This document shows positions 41,674-50,542 of a stretch of DNA of 64,000 bases, in pieces. The stretch is taken from positions 1,052,501 through 1,116,500 of the forward strand of contig NZ_CP097885.1 in assembly GCF_023614525.1 (NCBI RefSeq), in the 5' to 3' direction. Both the position numbers and the translations under genes were made by a program. The notes under the pieces were generated by a model that did no database searches, had not been told where the DNA came from, and saw only the letters and a program-made list of their open reading frames with translations. Origin of the DNA: Peptoniphilus genitalis. Its GTDB lineage: Bacteria; Bacillota; Clostridia; Tissierellales; Peptoniphilaceae. The number at the start of each line of letters is the position of its first letter. The stretch's first letter is position 1.

Positions 41674-42576
41674 ATGATAACAAATAAGGTAATTTTAGTT
41701 AGGCCCTACGCCTTTAATTTTAATACAGAGACAGCAGTAGACAATGTTTACCAAGTTAGCCCAGAGAAAACTTCTGAAGAAGAAATTCAAGAGAGGGCTT
41801 TAAAAGAATTTGACCAAGCAGTGGAAGCTTTGCGAGAAAAAAATATTCATGTTGATGTCATCGAAGACTTTGACGATAAGACACCAGATTCAATTTTCCC
41901 CAACAATGTCTTTGTGACCTTCCCTGGCAAAATTTTTATTTCGGAAATGTACACAGACAATAGGAATGAAGAGTACGATAAAATCCTCCCACAACTTAAG
42001 AAGATTCTTGACTACAACAAGGCAGAAATAGTTGACTTCAGAAATAATGAAGGAAGAGTCCTTGAAGGAACTGGAGCTGTTGTAATAGACAGGTGGAACA
42101 AGATCTGCTACGGAAGTCTTTCAAAACGTTGTGACAAGGGCGAGTTTTTAAAATTCTGCAAGGCCTTTGATTTAAAGCCAGTTTACTTTAGGTCCAAGGA
42201 CAAGGAAACTTACATCTACCACACCAATGTCATGATGATGGTGGGAGAAAAGTTTGCAATAATTGCAGATGACTTAATAGTAGAAAACAAAGAGGAAGTT
42301 CTAAAGTCCTTAAGAGAGTCAGGTAAGGAAATAATTTCTCTTAACCAAGAAGAGTTTGATAACTTTGCAGGAAACTCTATTGAACTAAAGGGAGATGACA
42401 AAAACATTCTTGTTATAGGTCAGTCAGCCTGTGACCACCTTAGAAAAGAAAATATAGAAAAAATTGAAAAGTACGATGAAATCCTACCAATTGATGTCGA
42501 CACAATATCAAAATTTGGGGGTGGATCCATTAGGTGCATGATTGCAGAAAACTTTTTTGACATAAGGGAGGGTTGA
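41674..42576 (+). CDS. CtlX-like amidinohydrolase (citrulline/arginine-type guanidino hydrolase)
   Basis: 300-aa protein of the guanidine-group modifying (pentein) superfamily. Visible: RPYAFNFNTETAVDN at the N-terminus, TPDSIFPNNVFVTF (about 71-84), VLEGTGAVVIDR (about 129-140), the catalytic His in YIYHTNVMM (about 188) and the catalytic Cys near the C-terminus in GGSIRCMIAE (about 289). These match the citrulline-utilisation hydrolase CtlX group and related arginine deiminase-like enzymes. The exact substrate is not determinable here. AAGGAG precedes the ATG. A small membrane-protein gene follows immediately. Confidence 0.8.
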   Translation: MITNKVILVRPYAFNFNTETAVDNVYQVSPEKTSEEEIQERALKEFDQAVEALREKNIHVDVIEDFDDKTPDSIFPNNVFVTFPGKIFISEMYTDNRNEEYDKILPQLKKILDYNKAEIVDFRNNEGRVLEGTGAVVIDRWNKICYGSLSKRCDKGEFLKFCKAFDLKPVYFRSKDKETYIYHTNVMMMVGEKFAIIADDLIVENKEEVLKSLRESGKEIISLNQEEFDNFAGNSIELKGDDKNILVIGQSACDHLRKENIEKIEKYDEILPIDVDTISKFGGGSIRCMIAENFFDIREG

Positions 42577-42577
42577 T

Positions 42578-42754
42578 ATGGATTTATTAAAATGCCTGGC
42601 TTTTATAATTTTTGCCATCTTTTGGGCAAGACAAGTCCCCGAAAATTATAAAATATATAAGGAAGACAAGTCATGGGAAAATTTTTTGATACTATTAGGA
42701 AAAATTTTAATGGTTCTAGCTTCAATAATCTTAGCTCTAGGAGTCTATATTTAA
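42578..42754 (+). CDS. 58-aa two-helix membrane protein
   Basis: Starts MDLLKCLAFIIFAIFWARQV, one base after the CtlX-like stop, with GGGAGG 6 bases upstream inside that gene. Two hydrophobic stretches (about 3-18 and 36-57) flank the charged PENYKIYKEDKSWEN. The sortase gene starts 28 bases later with its own GAAGGGAAG, so the three genes are probably one transcript. No family recognised. A real gene is supported by the ribosome binding site, tight packing and a membrane-protein composition. Confidence 0.7.
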   Translation: MDLLKCLAFIIFAIFWARQVPENYKIYKEDKSWENFLILLGKILMVLASIILALGVYI

Positions 42755-42782
42755 AAGTTAAAAGAAAATCGAAGGGAAGATA

Positions 42783-43526
42783 ATGAAGAAAAAAATATTA
42801 AATATAATAGAAATTCTTCTTGTGATAATCTTGCTCACAAGCCTTTACAGGATTTACAATTACAACAAGGAAGACAAGAACTTTAAGTCTGCCACAAGAG
42901 AAGTCCAAGAAAAATTTGAGAGAGAAGATGTTAAAACTTCTGATTCAGGACTTGATGAGAAAAAGAAAAGGGACCAAGAAGCCATAGAAAAAATTGAGGG
43001 CCTGAGAAAAGACTACCCTTCTGTTGTTGGTTGGATAAGGGTTGGCGGAACAGACATAGACTATCCCATAGTCAAGGGAAGTGACAACGACTACTACCTA
43101 AACCACAATTACAAGGACGAGTACAATGTCTTCGGTGCAATCTTTATGGACTATAGGAACAAGGAAGATTTATCAGACCAAAACACAGTAATCTACGGTC
43201 ACAACAATCAACGTGCCGGTAATTTTAAGGACCTTCACAAGTATGAGGATAAAGATTTCTTTAAAGAAGACAGGTTTATAGAAATTTATTCCCTCAATGG
43301 CTACAAAAAATATAAGGTCTTTGCAGTTTATAATGCCGACCCTTATGATAAGTTTAGGAATCCATGTTATAGTGAGGAAGAAGGGAAAAATCTATTGGCT
43401 TACATCAAGGAAAGAAATCTTGTAAGTGGGGTCATGCCAGAGGAAATCAAGGACATGCTAACCCTACAAACTTGTTCGCCAGGAGACACAAGGCTTGTGG
43501 TTCAAGGGGTTTTAGTTGAAGATTAA
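42783..43526 (+). CDS. srtB: class B sortase
   Basis: 247-aa membrane-anchored transpeptidase: one N-terminal helix (about 4-23), a Lys/Glu-rich linker, then the sortase barrel (about 75-247). The catalytic triad is visible: His in NTVIYGHNNQ (about 141), Cys in LTLQTCSPGD (about 230) and Arg in DTRLVVQGVL (about 236). The TLQTC form with the long helix before it fits class B, which anchors NPQTN-like proteins or pilins. No LPxTG-like substrate is encoded in the window, so targets are elsewhere. A terminator follows directly. Confidence 0.92.
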   Translation: MKKKILNIIEILLVIILLTSLYRIYNYNKEDKNFKSATREVQEKFEREDVKTSDSGLDEKKKRDQEAIEKIEGLRKDYPSVVGWIRVGGTDIDYPIVKGSDNDYYLNHNYKDEYNVFGAIFMDYRNKEDLSDQNTVIYGHNNQRAGNFKDLHKYEDKDFFKEDRFIEIYSLNGYKKYKVFAVYNADPYDKFRNPCYSEEEGKNLLAYIKERNLVSGVMPEEIKDMLTLQTCSPGDTRLVVQGVLVED

Positions 43527-43551
43527 AAGTCGCCTAAGGGCGATTTTTTTA
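43526..43551 (+). terminator. terminator of the sortase operon
   Basis: Stem AAGTCGCC / GGCGATTT (one G.U) with loop TAAG and a T-run. Confidence 0.85.
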
Positions 43552-43579
43552 TGTAAATTTTTATTGATTAGCAATTAAA

Positions 43580-43710
43580 TACTAGCTCGTAACAAATCAT
43601 AAGTTCATAGAAAAATAGGGCTTAATAAAAAACTACAAGCTTATAAAAAAATACAAAGTCATAGTAAAACACAAAGCCATAAAAAATTACTAACTCATAA
43701 AAACATAAAA
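43580..43710. repeat. degenerate tandem repeats of about 19-20 bp upstream of rex
   Basis: Six imperfect units share an ACAAAnnCATAAnAAAA core: for example ACAAATCATAAG, ACAAGCTTATAAAAA, ACAAAGTCATAGTAAAA, ACAAAGCCATAAAAA and CTAACTCATAAAAAC. They fill most of the sortase-rex gap. No coding potential. Function unknown. Confidence 0.45.
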
Positions 43711-43736
43711 CAAAATAAAAAGATATTTTCCTTTAA

Positions 43737-43765
43737 TTTACAAAAGTTGCAAAGATTGTTATAAT
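43737..43765 (+). promoter_or_regulatory. rex promoter
   Basis: TTTACA (43737-43742), 17-base spacer, perfect TATAAT (43760-43765), 23 bases before the TTG start. Confidence 0.7.
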
Positions 43766-43788
43766 ATGAACAATTAGGAGGTGTTAAT

Positions 43789-44418
43789 TTGCCGAAGAAT
43801 GCAAGGGGTATTTCCGAAACCGTAATAAGGAGAATGCCAGTTTATCATAGGTACTTAAAAGAACTCATAGAAGATGGAGTTGAGAGAGTTTCTTCAAAGG
43901 AACTTAGTGGACTCACAGGTTTTTCTGCTTCGCAAATTAGACAGGACTTAAATAATTTTGGGGGATTTGGCCAACAGGGATATGGTTACAACACTAAGGC
44001 CCTTAAAGACCAGATTGATAAAATTCTTGGAATAGACAAGTCTTACAAGAGCATAGTTATTGGTGCTGGTAGATTGGGACAGGCCATTGCTAGATACAAT
44101 GGATTTAGAGATTCTGGTTTTAATGTGATTTCACTTTTTGATATCAAGGATGACATAGATGACATAAGTGGGATTAAGGTCCGTAAGATGGAAGACTTGG
44201 AAAAATACATAAGAGATGAAGGAGTAGATGTTGCCATTATAACTGTGCCTAGAGAAGTTTGTGAAGATGTGGCAAAGAGAGCGATTGACGCAGGTGTAAG
44301 AGGAATTTGGAACTTCGCACCCTACGACTTAAAGGGACCAGAAGGCATTGTAGTTGAAAACATAAGGCTTAACGATTCGCTTCTAACCCTATCTTATTTT
44401 ATGAAAGAAATTAGTTGA
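43789..44418 (+). CDS. rex: redox-sensing transcriptional repressor Rex
   Basis: 209 aa. The N-terminal winged helix (about 1-75) has RMPVYHRYLKELIEDGVERVSSKELSGLTGFSASQIRQDLNNFGGFGQQGYGY, an almost invariant Rex sequence. The Rossmann domain (about 80-205) has the NAD(H)-binding VIGAGRLGQAIA and ends LTLSYFMKEIS. It senses NADH/NAD+ and derepresses fermentation genes when NADH is high. Starts at TTG with AGGAGG 7 bases upstream. A hairpin terminator begins at its stop codon. Confidence 0.96.
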   Translation: MPKNARGISETVIRRMPVYHRYLKELIEDGVERVSSKELSGLTGFSASQIRQDLNNFGGFGQQGYGYNTKALKDQIDKILGIDKSYKSIVIGAGRLGQAIARYNGFRDSGFNVISLFDIKDDIDDISGIKVRKMEDLEKYIRDEGVDVAIITVPREVCEDVAKRAIDAGVRGIWNFAPYDLKGPEGIVVENIRLNDSLLTLSYFMKEIS

Positions 44419-44446
44419 CCTATTATTTTATAATAGGTTTTTTATT
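44418..44446 (+). terminator. terminator after rex
   Basis: 8-bp stem ACCTATTA / TAATAGGT with a 5-base loop and TTTTTTATTT tail. Confidence 0.8.
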
Positions 44447-44465
44447 TATAGGAGTTTTGTTTTTA

Positions 44466-45341
44466 ATGAAGATAAATTTTGATGAAGGTCTTTGCAAGAT
44501 TAGTGACCTAGAGGAATTTGATCCCAGAGATATTTTCACTTGTGGTCAAGCCTTTAGGTGGTATGAAGAAGAGGACGGATCCTTTACCTTTGTAACTCAT
44601 GGAATAGTTGCCAATGCAAAAAAAGTTGGAGATGAAATAATTTTAAAGGGAGTGGATGAGAAGTCCTTTGAAGAAATTTTTTATGACTACTTCGACCTTT
44701 CTCGTGACTACAAACTTGTAATGGAAGAGCTTGCCCAAGACGAGGTCATGAAAGATGCTACAGATTATGGTAAGGGGATAAGGATCTTAAACCAAGACAA
44801 GTTCGAGACAATTATTTCCTTTATAATTTCTGCCAACAATCAAATACCTAGGATCCAAAAGGCAATTGAAAAAATTTCAGAAATGTATGGTGACTATCTT
44901 GGAGAAGATGAGAATAGAAAATATTATGCCTTCCCAAGTGCTCAACAGCTTGCCCTTGCCAAGCCAGAGGACCTTCGTGAGTTTGCAAGGGTTGGCTTTC
45001 GTGACAAGAGGATAGTTGAAGCCTCAAAGTTAATTGCATCGGGGGAAGTCGACATAGAAAAGATTTCTGAAATGGACCTAGAAGATGCCAGAAAGGAACT
45101 TCAAACTCTTCCTGGAGTTGGACCAAAGGTTGCCGACTGCATCCTCCTCTTTGCCTTTGACAGGAAGGAGTCCTTCCCAGTTGACGTTTGGATAAAGAGA
45201 GTTATGGAAGAATTATACTTAAAGGAAGTCACACCAAAGTCAAAGATCGCAAGTCGTGGTAGGGAAGTCTTTGGTAAGAACGCAGGCTTTGCCAACCAAT
45301 ATCTCTTTTATTATGGAAGAGAAAATAAGTTGGGCAAATAA
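44466..45341 (+). CDS. 8-oxoguanine DNA glycosylase/AP lyase (Ogg-type)
   Basis: 291 aa, base-excision repair. N-terminal TBP-like OGG domain (about 1-115) with FTCGQAFRWYEEEDGSF. The HhH-GPD catalytic core (about 120-291) has the hairpin LPGVGPKVADCILLFAFDRKESFPVDVW, containing the Schiff-base Lys in GPKVADC (about 223) and the catalytic Asp in PVDVW (about 241). The start is set at 44466 because the longer frame would run through the rex terminator hairpin. AGGAG is about 12 bases upstream, somewhat long spacing. Confidence 0.9.
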   Translation: MKINFDEGLCKISDLEEFDPRDIFTCGQAFRWYEEEDGSFTFVTHGIVANAKKVGDEIILKGVDEKSFEEIFYDYFDLSRDYKLVMEELAQDEVMKDATDYGKGIRILNQDKFETIISFIISANNQIPRIQKAIEKISEMYGDYLGEDENRKYYAFPSAQQLALAKPEDLREFARVGFRDKRIVEASKLIASGEVDIEKISEMDLEDARKELQTLPGVGPKVADCILLFAFDRKESFPVDVWIKRVMEELYLKEVTPKSKIASRGREVFGKNAGFANQYLFYYGRENKLGK

Positions 45342-45365
45342 TTTTATAACTTATAAGACATTAAG

Positions 45366-45399
45366 AAAGACTGAGTTTTTTATGGCTCAGTCTATTTTT
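45366..45399 (+). terminator. terminator of the glycosylase gene
   Basis: Perfect 8-bp stem AGACTGAG / CTCAGTCT and an ATTTTTG tail. Confidence 0.8.
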
Positions 45400-45451
45400 G
45401 TGTGAATATTTATTTTTGATTTTAAATTTTTAATTTGTTTTCAAAAGCAAA

Positions 45452-46606
45452 CTACTTTTGAAAAATTTCTAACTTTTCTATCCTATCAAAGGCTTCGTTA
45501 ATCTTGTCCTTGTTAACTGTTACGGCAATTCTTATGAAGCCGTCGCCAGCAGAACCAAAGGCTTTACCGTCTATTAGGTTTACGTGAGCCTTTTCCAAAA
45601 TCTCTTTCACAACTTCATCAGTTGTCATGCCTGGTACAGAAATTTTTGGGAAGATGTAAAAAGTTCCCTTGGGTCTCATAACTTCTACGTGCTTTAGTTT
45701 TTTTAGTCTGTCGTAGGCAAGATACATCCTCTCCTTGTACTCTTCGGCAAGGGGTGGGCAGATCCTCTTTCTTTGATTAATTCCAACAACCCCTGCATAC
45801 TGACAAAGTGTTGGGACAGAATAAACTGTGTTTGTGTGAATGGCAGTCATGGACTTGATAAGGTCCTTGTGGGCAACTATAGCGCCAAGTCTCCAACCAG
45901 TCATTACATAGTCCTTGGACATGGAGGAGATAGAAATTACCCTCTCAAAGTTCTTGTCCCACTTAATCATTGGAGTGAAGTGAGACTCGTAGGAGTAAAT
46001 TGTGTAGATGTCGTCACAAATAACTAAGATGTCGTGCTTAACTGCAAGCTCATAGATTGCCTTTAGGGTCTCATCACTATAGACTGCTCCCGTTGGATTG
46101 TTGGGAGTGTTTATTATAATGGCCTTAGTTTTTTTATTTATTAATTTTTCAAGTTCTTCTGGAATTATGTCAAAATCATTTTCGAATTTTGTGTCGTAGA
46201 AGACAGTCTTACCTCCAGCCATGTCGATTTGGTCTGGGTAGACGCTGAAGTAGGGTGAAGGGACTATTACTTCGTCGCCTTCTTCTAAGAGGGCTTGAAG
46301 GATTAAAAACATTCCTTCAGTTCCCGACATAGTAATCATTACTTCATCAGGGTCGCAAAGAACTCCAAAGTCTTCTTTATAAAAACTTGCCACAGCTTCT
46401 CTTAGTCCTATGTAACCTTGTGGATCTTCGTAGTGAGTGTGACCTGCCATTTGTGAGTCGTAGGCTTCTTTTATTATTGCCTCGTCAGTCATGAGGTCAG
46501 GGTCACCAACACCAAAGTTAATAAAGTCTGGATAGATGCTAGAGTAGTCTACAGCATAAATTGATTCTTCTACATTTCTATATTTTTCACGGATGAATTT
46601 CTTCAT
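45452..46606 (-). CDS. class I/II PLP aminotransferase
   Basis: 384-aa aspartate-aminotransferase-fold enzyme. Landmarks: FINFGVGDPDLMTDEAI (about 29-45), NTPNNPTGAVYSDE (about 165-178), VICDDIYTIYSYE (about 195-207), and the PLP lysine in SSMSKDYVMTGWRLGAIVA (about 232). It resembles the broad MetC/AspC/DapL-like group, often annotated simply as pyridoxal-dependent aminotransferase. The substrate cannot be set from sequence. AAAGGAGG precedes the ATG. It is the only minus-strand gene between 37 and 54.8 kb. Confidence 0.88.
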   Translation of the reverse strand: MKKFIREKYRNVEESIYAVDYSSIYPDFINFGVGDPDLMTDEAIIKEAYDSQMAGHTHYEDPQGYIGLREAVASFYKEDFGVLCDPDEVMITMSGTEGMFLILQALLEEGDEVIVPSPYFSVYPDQIDMAGGKTVFYDTKFENDFDIIPEELEKLINKKTKAIIINTPNNPTGAVYSDETLKAIYELAVKHDILVICDDIYTIYSYESHFTPMIKWDKNFERVISISSMSKDYVMTGWRLGAIVAHKDLIKSMTAIHTNTVYSVPTLCQYAGVVGINQRKRICPPLAEEYKERMYLAYDRLKKLKHVEVMRPKGTFYIFPKISVPGMTTDEVVKEILEKAHVNLIDGKAFGSAGDGFIRIAVTVNKDKINEAFDRIEKLEIFQK

Positions 46607-46748
46607 AAAAACCTCCTTTTAATATCTAATAATTTATTCTAACATAAACGGATATTTTATTAATGCCAATGTTTTAATTCCTTAATTTAATAGAACCTCT
46701 GTGATATAATTAAATTAATATAAATAAAATTTTATAGGAGGAATCCTT

Positions 46749-47996
46749 TTGGATAAAATATTAGTAAAATCAAAGGGCCCACTTAAGGGCAAGGTTAGAA
46801 TTTCAGGTGCAAAGAACGCAGCTCTTCCAATTTTAGCTGCAACAATTCTTGGAACAGAAGAAATTGTTTTGGAAGACGTGCCTGAGTTAAAGGATGTTGA
46901 AATCATTACAGAAGTTCTTAGAGGGCTTGGACTTAAAATAGAAAAAGATGGCAACAAGCTTGTAATTGATCCAAGTGGCCTTAACTCTTACGAAACTGAC
47001 TACGAACTCATGAGCAAGATGAGGGCATCCTTCCTTGTTATGGGACCACTTCTTGCCAAGTTAAACAAGGCCTATAACTCCCTACCTGGTGGCTGCAACA
47101 TTGGCTCAAGACCAATTGACCTTCACTTAAAAGGCTTTAAGGCCCTAGGTGCAAATATAGAAATGACTCACGGAGAAATAAAAGCTGAGTGTGACAAGCT
47201 TGTGGGTACAAGAATCTATCTTGACTTCCCATCAGTTGGAGCAACAGAAAATATTATGACAGCTGCAGTCCTTGCTGAAGGCGAAACTATTATGGAGAAC
47301 TGTGCCATGGAACCAGAAATTGTTGACCTTGCAAACTTTCTAAATAAAATGGGCGCCAAGGTAATGGGCGCAGGAACTTCTACAATAAAAATCAAGGGCG
47401 TAGAAAAGTTAAGAGGTTGCACTCACCAAATTATTCCAGATAGGATTGAAGCAGGAACCTTTATGGTAGCTGCAGCAATTACTGGTGGAGACATAACTAT
47501 TGAAAATATAATAACATCCCACCTAAAACCAGTTATAGCAAAGTTAGAAGAAACTGGTGCCAAGGTAATAGAAAATGGAGACACTGTTAGGGTTGTAGGG
47601 ACAGATGATATTAAACCAATTGAAATAAAAACCCTACCTCATCCAGGTTTCCCAACAGACTTACAGGCACAATTCATGGCCCTTTTAACTCAAGCCGAAG
47701 GACAATCTTCCATTATAGAGACAGTTTTTGAAAATCGATTCATGCACGCAGAAGAACTTAAAAAGATGGGTGCAAAAATCAAAGTAGTAGATAGAGAAGC
47801 TATACTATTGGGTAAGAACAAACTATACGGATCCAAGGTTGCTGCAACAGACTTAAGAGCAGGAGCTGCCCTTATACTTGCAGGACTAGTTTCTGAAGGA
47901 GAAACTGAAATCTCTGAAATTCACCACATCGACAGGGGTTATGAAAAAATCGAAGAGAAATTTAGAAATCTTGGAGCAGATATAAAAAGAGTCTAA
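46749..47996 (+). CDS. murA: UDP-N-acetylglucosamine 1-carboxyvinyltransferase
   Basis: First committed enzyme of peptidoglycan synthesis: transfers enolpyruvate from PEP to UDP-GlcNAc. 415 aa. The active-site cysteine (fosfomycin target) is C116 in LPGGCNIGSRPIDLHLKGF. The N-terminal SGAKNAALPILAATIL (19-34) and ATDLRAGAALILAGL near the C-terminus are typical. Starts at TTG with AGGAGG 7 bases upstream, and a TATAAT at about 46702 serves as -10. The peptide-ABC operon begins 15 bases after the stop, so the two may share a transcript. Confidence 0.96.
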   Translation: MDKILVKSKGPLKGKVRISGAKNAALPILAATILGTEEIVLEDVPELKDVEIITEVLRGLGLKIEKDGNKLVIDPSGLNSYETDYELMSKMRASFLVMGPLLAKLNKAYNSLPGGCNIGSRPIDLHLKGFKALGANIEMTHGEIKAECDKLVGTRIYLDFPSVGATENIMTAAVLAEGETIMENCAMEPEIVDLANFLNKMGAKVMGAGTSTIKIKGVEKLRGCTHQIIPDRIEAGTFMVAAAITGGDITIENIITSHLKPVIAKLEETGAKVIENGDTVRVVGTDDIKPIEIKTLPHPGFPTDLQAQFMALLTQAEGQSSIIETVFENRFMHAEELKKMGAKIKVVDREAILLGKNKLYGSKVAATDLRAGAALILAGLVSEGETEISEIHHIDRGYEKIEEKFRNLGADIKRV

Positions 47997-48011
47997 GAAA
48001 GGAAGATGATA

Positions 48012-49538
48012 ATGAAGAAAAGAGTAATTATTGGAATGCTTTTAGTGCTTTCGCTGTTTATGACGGCTTGCTCCTCTAAGGACAAGTCAGGAGAAGAAGG
48101 AAAGGTATTAAAAGTTGCAATTTCTGAAGATACTACAACGCTTGAGCCTAATGCACTAAATGATGATTACGCAGAAAATATTTTAATTCAAGTTTATGAT
48201 ACTTTAGTAAAGAGAAATGCAAAGGGCGAACTTGTAAATTCACTTGCAGAATCAATTGAAAACCCAGACCCACAAACTTTTAAGATTAAATTAAGAGATG
48301 GAGTTAAGTTTTCTGATGGAAGCCCACTTACTGCTGATGATGTAATTTTTACACTTCAAAGAGCAGCAGGAAGTGAAAAGTTTAAATCTTTTTATGGCAA
48401 GATAGATCCAAATTCCTACCAAAAGGAAGATGATTTAACTTTTTCCTTTAAGTTAACTGAACCAGACGCCGCCTTTTTAAATTCACTATCACACCCAGCT
48501 GTGTCTATTGTGTCTAAGGCCTATGTAGAAGGTGGAGCAGACCTTGCTACTGCACCAATGGGAACTGGACCTTTCGTATTAGATGAATGGGTTCAAAATG
48601 ACCATGCGACTTTCTCAGTAAATGAAAATTATTGGGGAGACAAGCCAAGTATTGCTGGCATCGAAATGAAGGTAATACCAGAAGCTTCACAAAGAATTAT
48701 TGAACTTGAATCTGGTGGAGTTGACCTTGCATATAAAATCGACCCATCAGAAATTCCTAATATAGAAGAAAACAAGGATCTAACTCTTTACAGAAAATTA
48801 GATAACTCAGTTCACTTCATTGGATTTAACATGGACAAGGCTCCTTTCGACAAGAAGGAAGCAAGAGAAGCTATGGTAAATGCAATTGACATGAAGACAA
48901 TTTTTGAAACTGTTTATATGAATAGTGGAAAGCTTGCAACAAGTCCAATTAACCCTAACTTCAAATATTCTATAGCAGATTCTCTTGAAGCAAACAAAGT
49001 TAACAAGGAAAAGGCAAAGGAACTTTTTGCTGCTGCAGGAGTAGGGGAAGGCACAAATATTTCCATCTACACATCTGACAACACTCAAAGAGTTAATGTT
49101 GCAACTATGATGCAAGCCCAATTGAAGGAATATGGAATTGGTCTTAACATTGAAAGACTTGAATGGGGAGCTTTCATGGATGCCTTAAAGAGAAAAGAGC
49201 ACAACATGTTTATCATGAGCTGGAACCCATCAATTGTGGATGCCCACTATGAACTTTTCCAACCTTTCCATTCATCAAATAAGGGCCAAGGACCAAACTT
49301 TATGTATTTTGGAAATGATGAACTTGATAATTTAATAAAAGAAGGTCTTTCAACAGTTGATGATGCAAAGAGAGCAGAAATTTACAAGAGGGCTCAAGAG
49401 CTTATAAATCAAGAGTATCCATGGTTATACATTTGCTATGGTGAAACACTTGTGGCAGCTAACAGTAGAGTAGAAGGACTTCAACTACTTCCAAAATATC
49501 CACAAGAACTTAAAGATGTAACTTTATTAGAAAAATAA
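48012..49538 (+). CDS. peptide ABC transporter substrate-binding lipoprotein (SBP family 5)
   Basis: 508 aa. A lipoprotein signal peptide ends in the lipobox LFMTAC (Cys about residue 20), then a polar SSKDKSGEEG linker. The family-5 binding fold is shown by YAENILIQVYDTLVKRN, VKFSDGSPLTADDVIFTLQRA and HFIGFNMDKAPFDKKEAREAMVNAID. It captures oligopeptides, dipeptides or nickel-type complexes for the DppBCDF-like system that follows. The ATG at 48012 is preferred over 48006 because GAAAGGAAG is then at proper spacing. A hairpin in the following gap may tune downstream expression. Confidence 0.93.
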   Translation: MKKRVIIGMLLVLSLFMTACSSKDKSGEEGKVLKVAISEDTTTLEPNALNDDYAENILIQVYDTLVKRNAKGELVNSLAESIENPDPQTFKIKLRDGVKFSDGSPLTADDVIFTLQRAAGSEKFKSFYGKIDPNSYQKEDDLTFSFKLTEPDAAFLNSLSHPAVSIVSKAYVEGGADLATAPMGTGPFVLDEWVQNDHATFSVNENYWGDKPSIAGIEMKVIPEASQRIIELESGGVDLAYKIDPSEIPNIEENKDLTLYRKLDNSVHFIGFNMDKAPFDKKEAREAMVNAIDMKTIFETVYMNSGKLATSPINPNFKYSIADSLEANKVNKEKAKELFAAAGVGEGTNISIYTSDNTQRVNVATMMQAQLKEYGIGLNIERLEWGAFMDALKRKEHNMFIMSWNPSIVDAHYELFQPFHSSNKGQGPNFMYFGNDELDNLIKEGLSTVDDAKRAEIYKRAQELINQEYPWLYICYGETLVAANSRVEGLQLLPKYPQELKDVTLLEK

Positions 49539-49545
49539 TTTTTTT

Positions 49546-49582
49546 GAAATTCACCAAGTTCTTATTTGGTGAATTTCGTCTT
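49546..49582 (+). terminator. intercistronic hairpin between binding protein and permease genes
   Basis: Perfect 11-bp stem GAAATTCACCA / TGGTGAATTTC with a short T-containing tail (GTCTTTT). Probably a partial terminator or mRNA-stabilising stem that keeps the binding protein in excess. Confidence 0.6.
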
Positions 49583-49605
49583 TTCTAGGAAAGAAAGGAT
49601 TAGAT

Positions 49606-50535
49606 ATGACAAAATATATTTTAAAGAGACTCTTAATTTTAATACCTACTCTCTTGGGAGTAAGCTTTATAGTCTTCTTGCTCCTCTACCTTTCTCCAGG
49701 TGATGCTGCTCTTGCTGCAGCTGGACCCAATTCACCCAAGGAAACAGTAGAGGCAATAAGAGAGAGCCTTGGACTAAATGAACCCTTCCTGGTTCAGTAT
49801 GGTAATTACTTAAAAAACTTGGTCCTCCACTTTGACTTGGGAACAAGTTACCAATCAGGGAGGTCTGTTACGGCAGCTCTTTTAAGAGTTTTTCCAACAA
49901 CAATTAAGCTTGCAGGTGGTGCCCTTATAATTGCCATTGTAATGGGAATTTCCTTTGGGGTCCTTGCAGCCCTAAAGAAAAACAGCTTTATAGATTCTAT
50001 AATCACAGCCTTTGGAATGGTGGGCCTTGCCATGCCAATCTTTTGGTCAGGCCTTCTACTTATAATAATTTTTTCTACTAAGTTAAAGATCTTGCCAGCT
50101 TCAGGATTTTCATCTATTAAGCAGATGATTCTCCCTTGGTTTGCCCTGGGTTTTCAATCCTCTGCTGTTATTATGAGGATGACAAGGTCGGCAATGTTAG
50201 ATGTCTTGGACAAGGACTACATTAGGACAGCCTATGCTAAGGGACTTTCAAAGTCCAAGATTATTTTTGTTCATGCCCTAAAGAATGCAATGATTCCAGT
50301 TATAACTACTATTGGACTACAAGCTGGTGGACTTCTTGGTGGAAGTATTTTGACAGAGACAATTTTTTCTATTCCTGGTATTGGAAGACTAATGGTTGAT
50401 TCCATAAAGACTCGTGACTACCCAATAATACTTGGAGCAATTATGCTCATAGCCATAGTTTATTCAGTGATTTCTATTGTGGTTGACATCCTCTATGGAT
50501 TTATAAATCCTAGAATTAAGTCAGAGTACAAGTAG
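49606..50535 (+). CDS. peptide ABC transporter permease, DppB/OppB type
   Basis: 309 aa, six membrane helices, beginning MTKYILKRLLILIPTLLGVSFIVF as OppB proteins do. The ABC-coupling EAA loop is in DYIRTAYAKGLSKSKIIFVHALKNAMIPVIT (about 206-236). Second gene of the SBP-B-C-D-F operon; it pairs with the following permease to form the channel. Confidence 0.93.
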   Translation: MTKYILKRLLILIPTLLGVSFIVFLLLYLSPGDAALAAAGPNSPKETVEAIRESLGLNEPFLVQYGNYLKNLVLHFDLGTSYQSGRSVTAALLRVFPTTIKLAGGALIIAIVMGISFGVLAALKKNSFIDSIITAFGMVGLAMPIFWSGLLLIIIFSTKLKILPASGFSSIKQMILPWFALGFQSSAVIMRMTRSAMLDVLDKDYIRTAYAKGLSKSKIIFVHALKNAMIPVITTIGLQAGGLLGGSILTETIFSIPGIGRLMVDSIKTRDYPIILGAIMLIAIVYSVISIVVDILYGFINPRIKSEYK

Positions 50536-50542
50536 GTGGACT

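Noticed and set aside
43580-43710. CRISPR array
   Set aside because: Units are short, degenerate and have no unique spacers.
44415-44465. N-terminal hydrophobic extension of the Ogg-type glycosylase
   Set aside because: The extra 17 residues are the translation of the rex terminator hairpin; the true start is ATG 44466.
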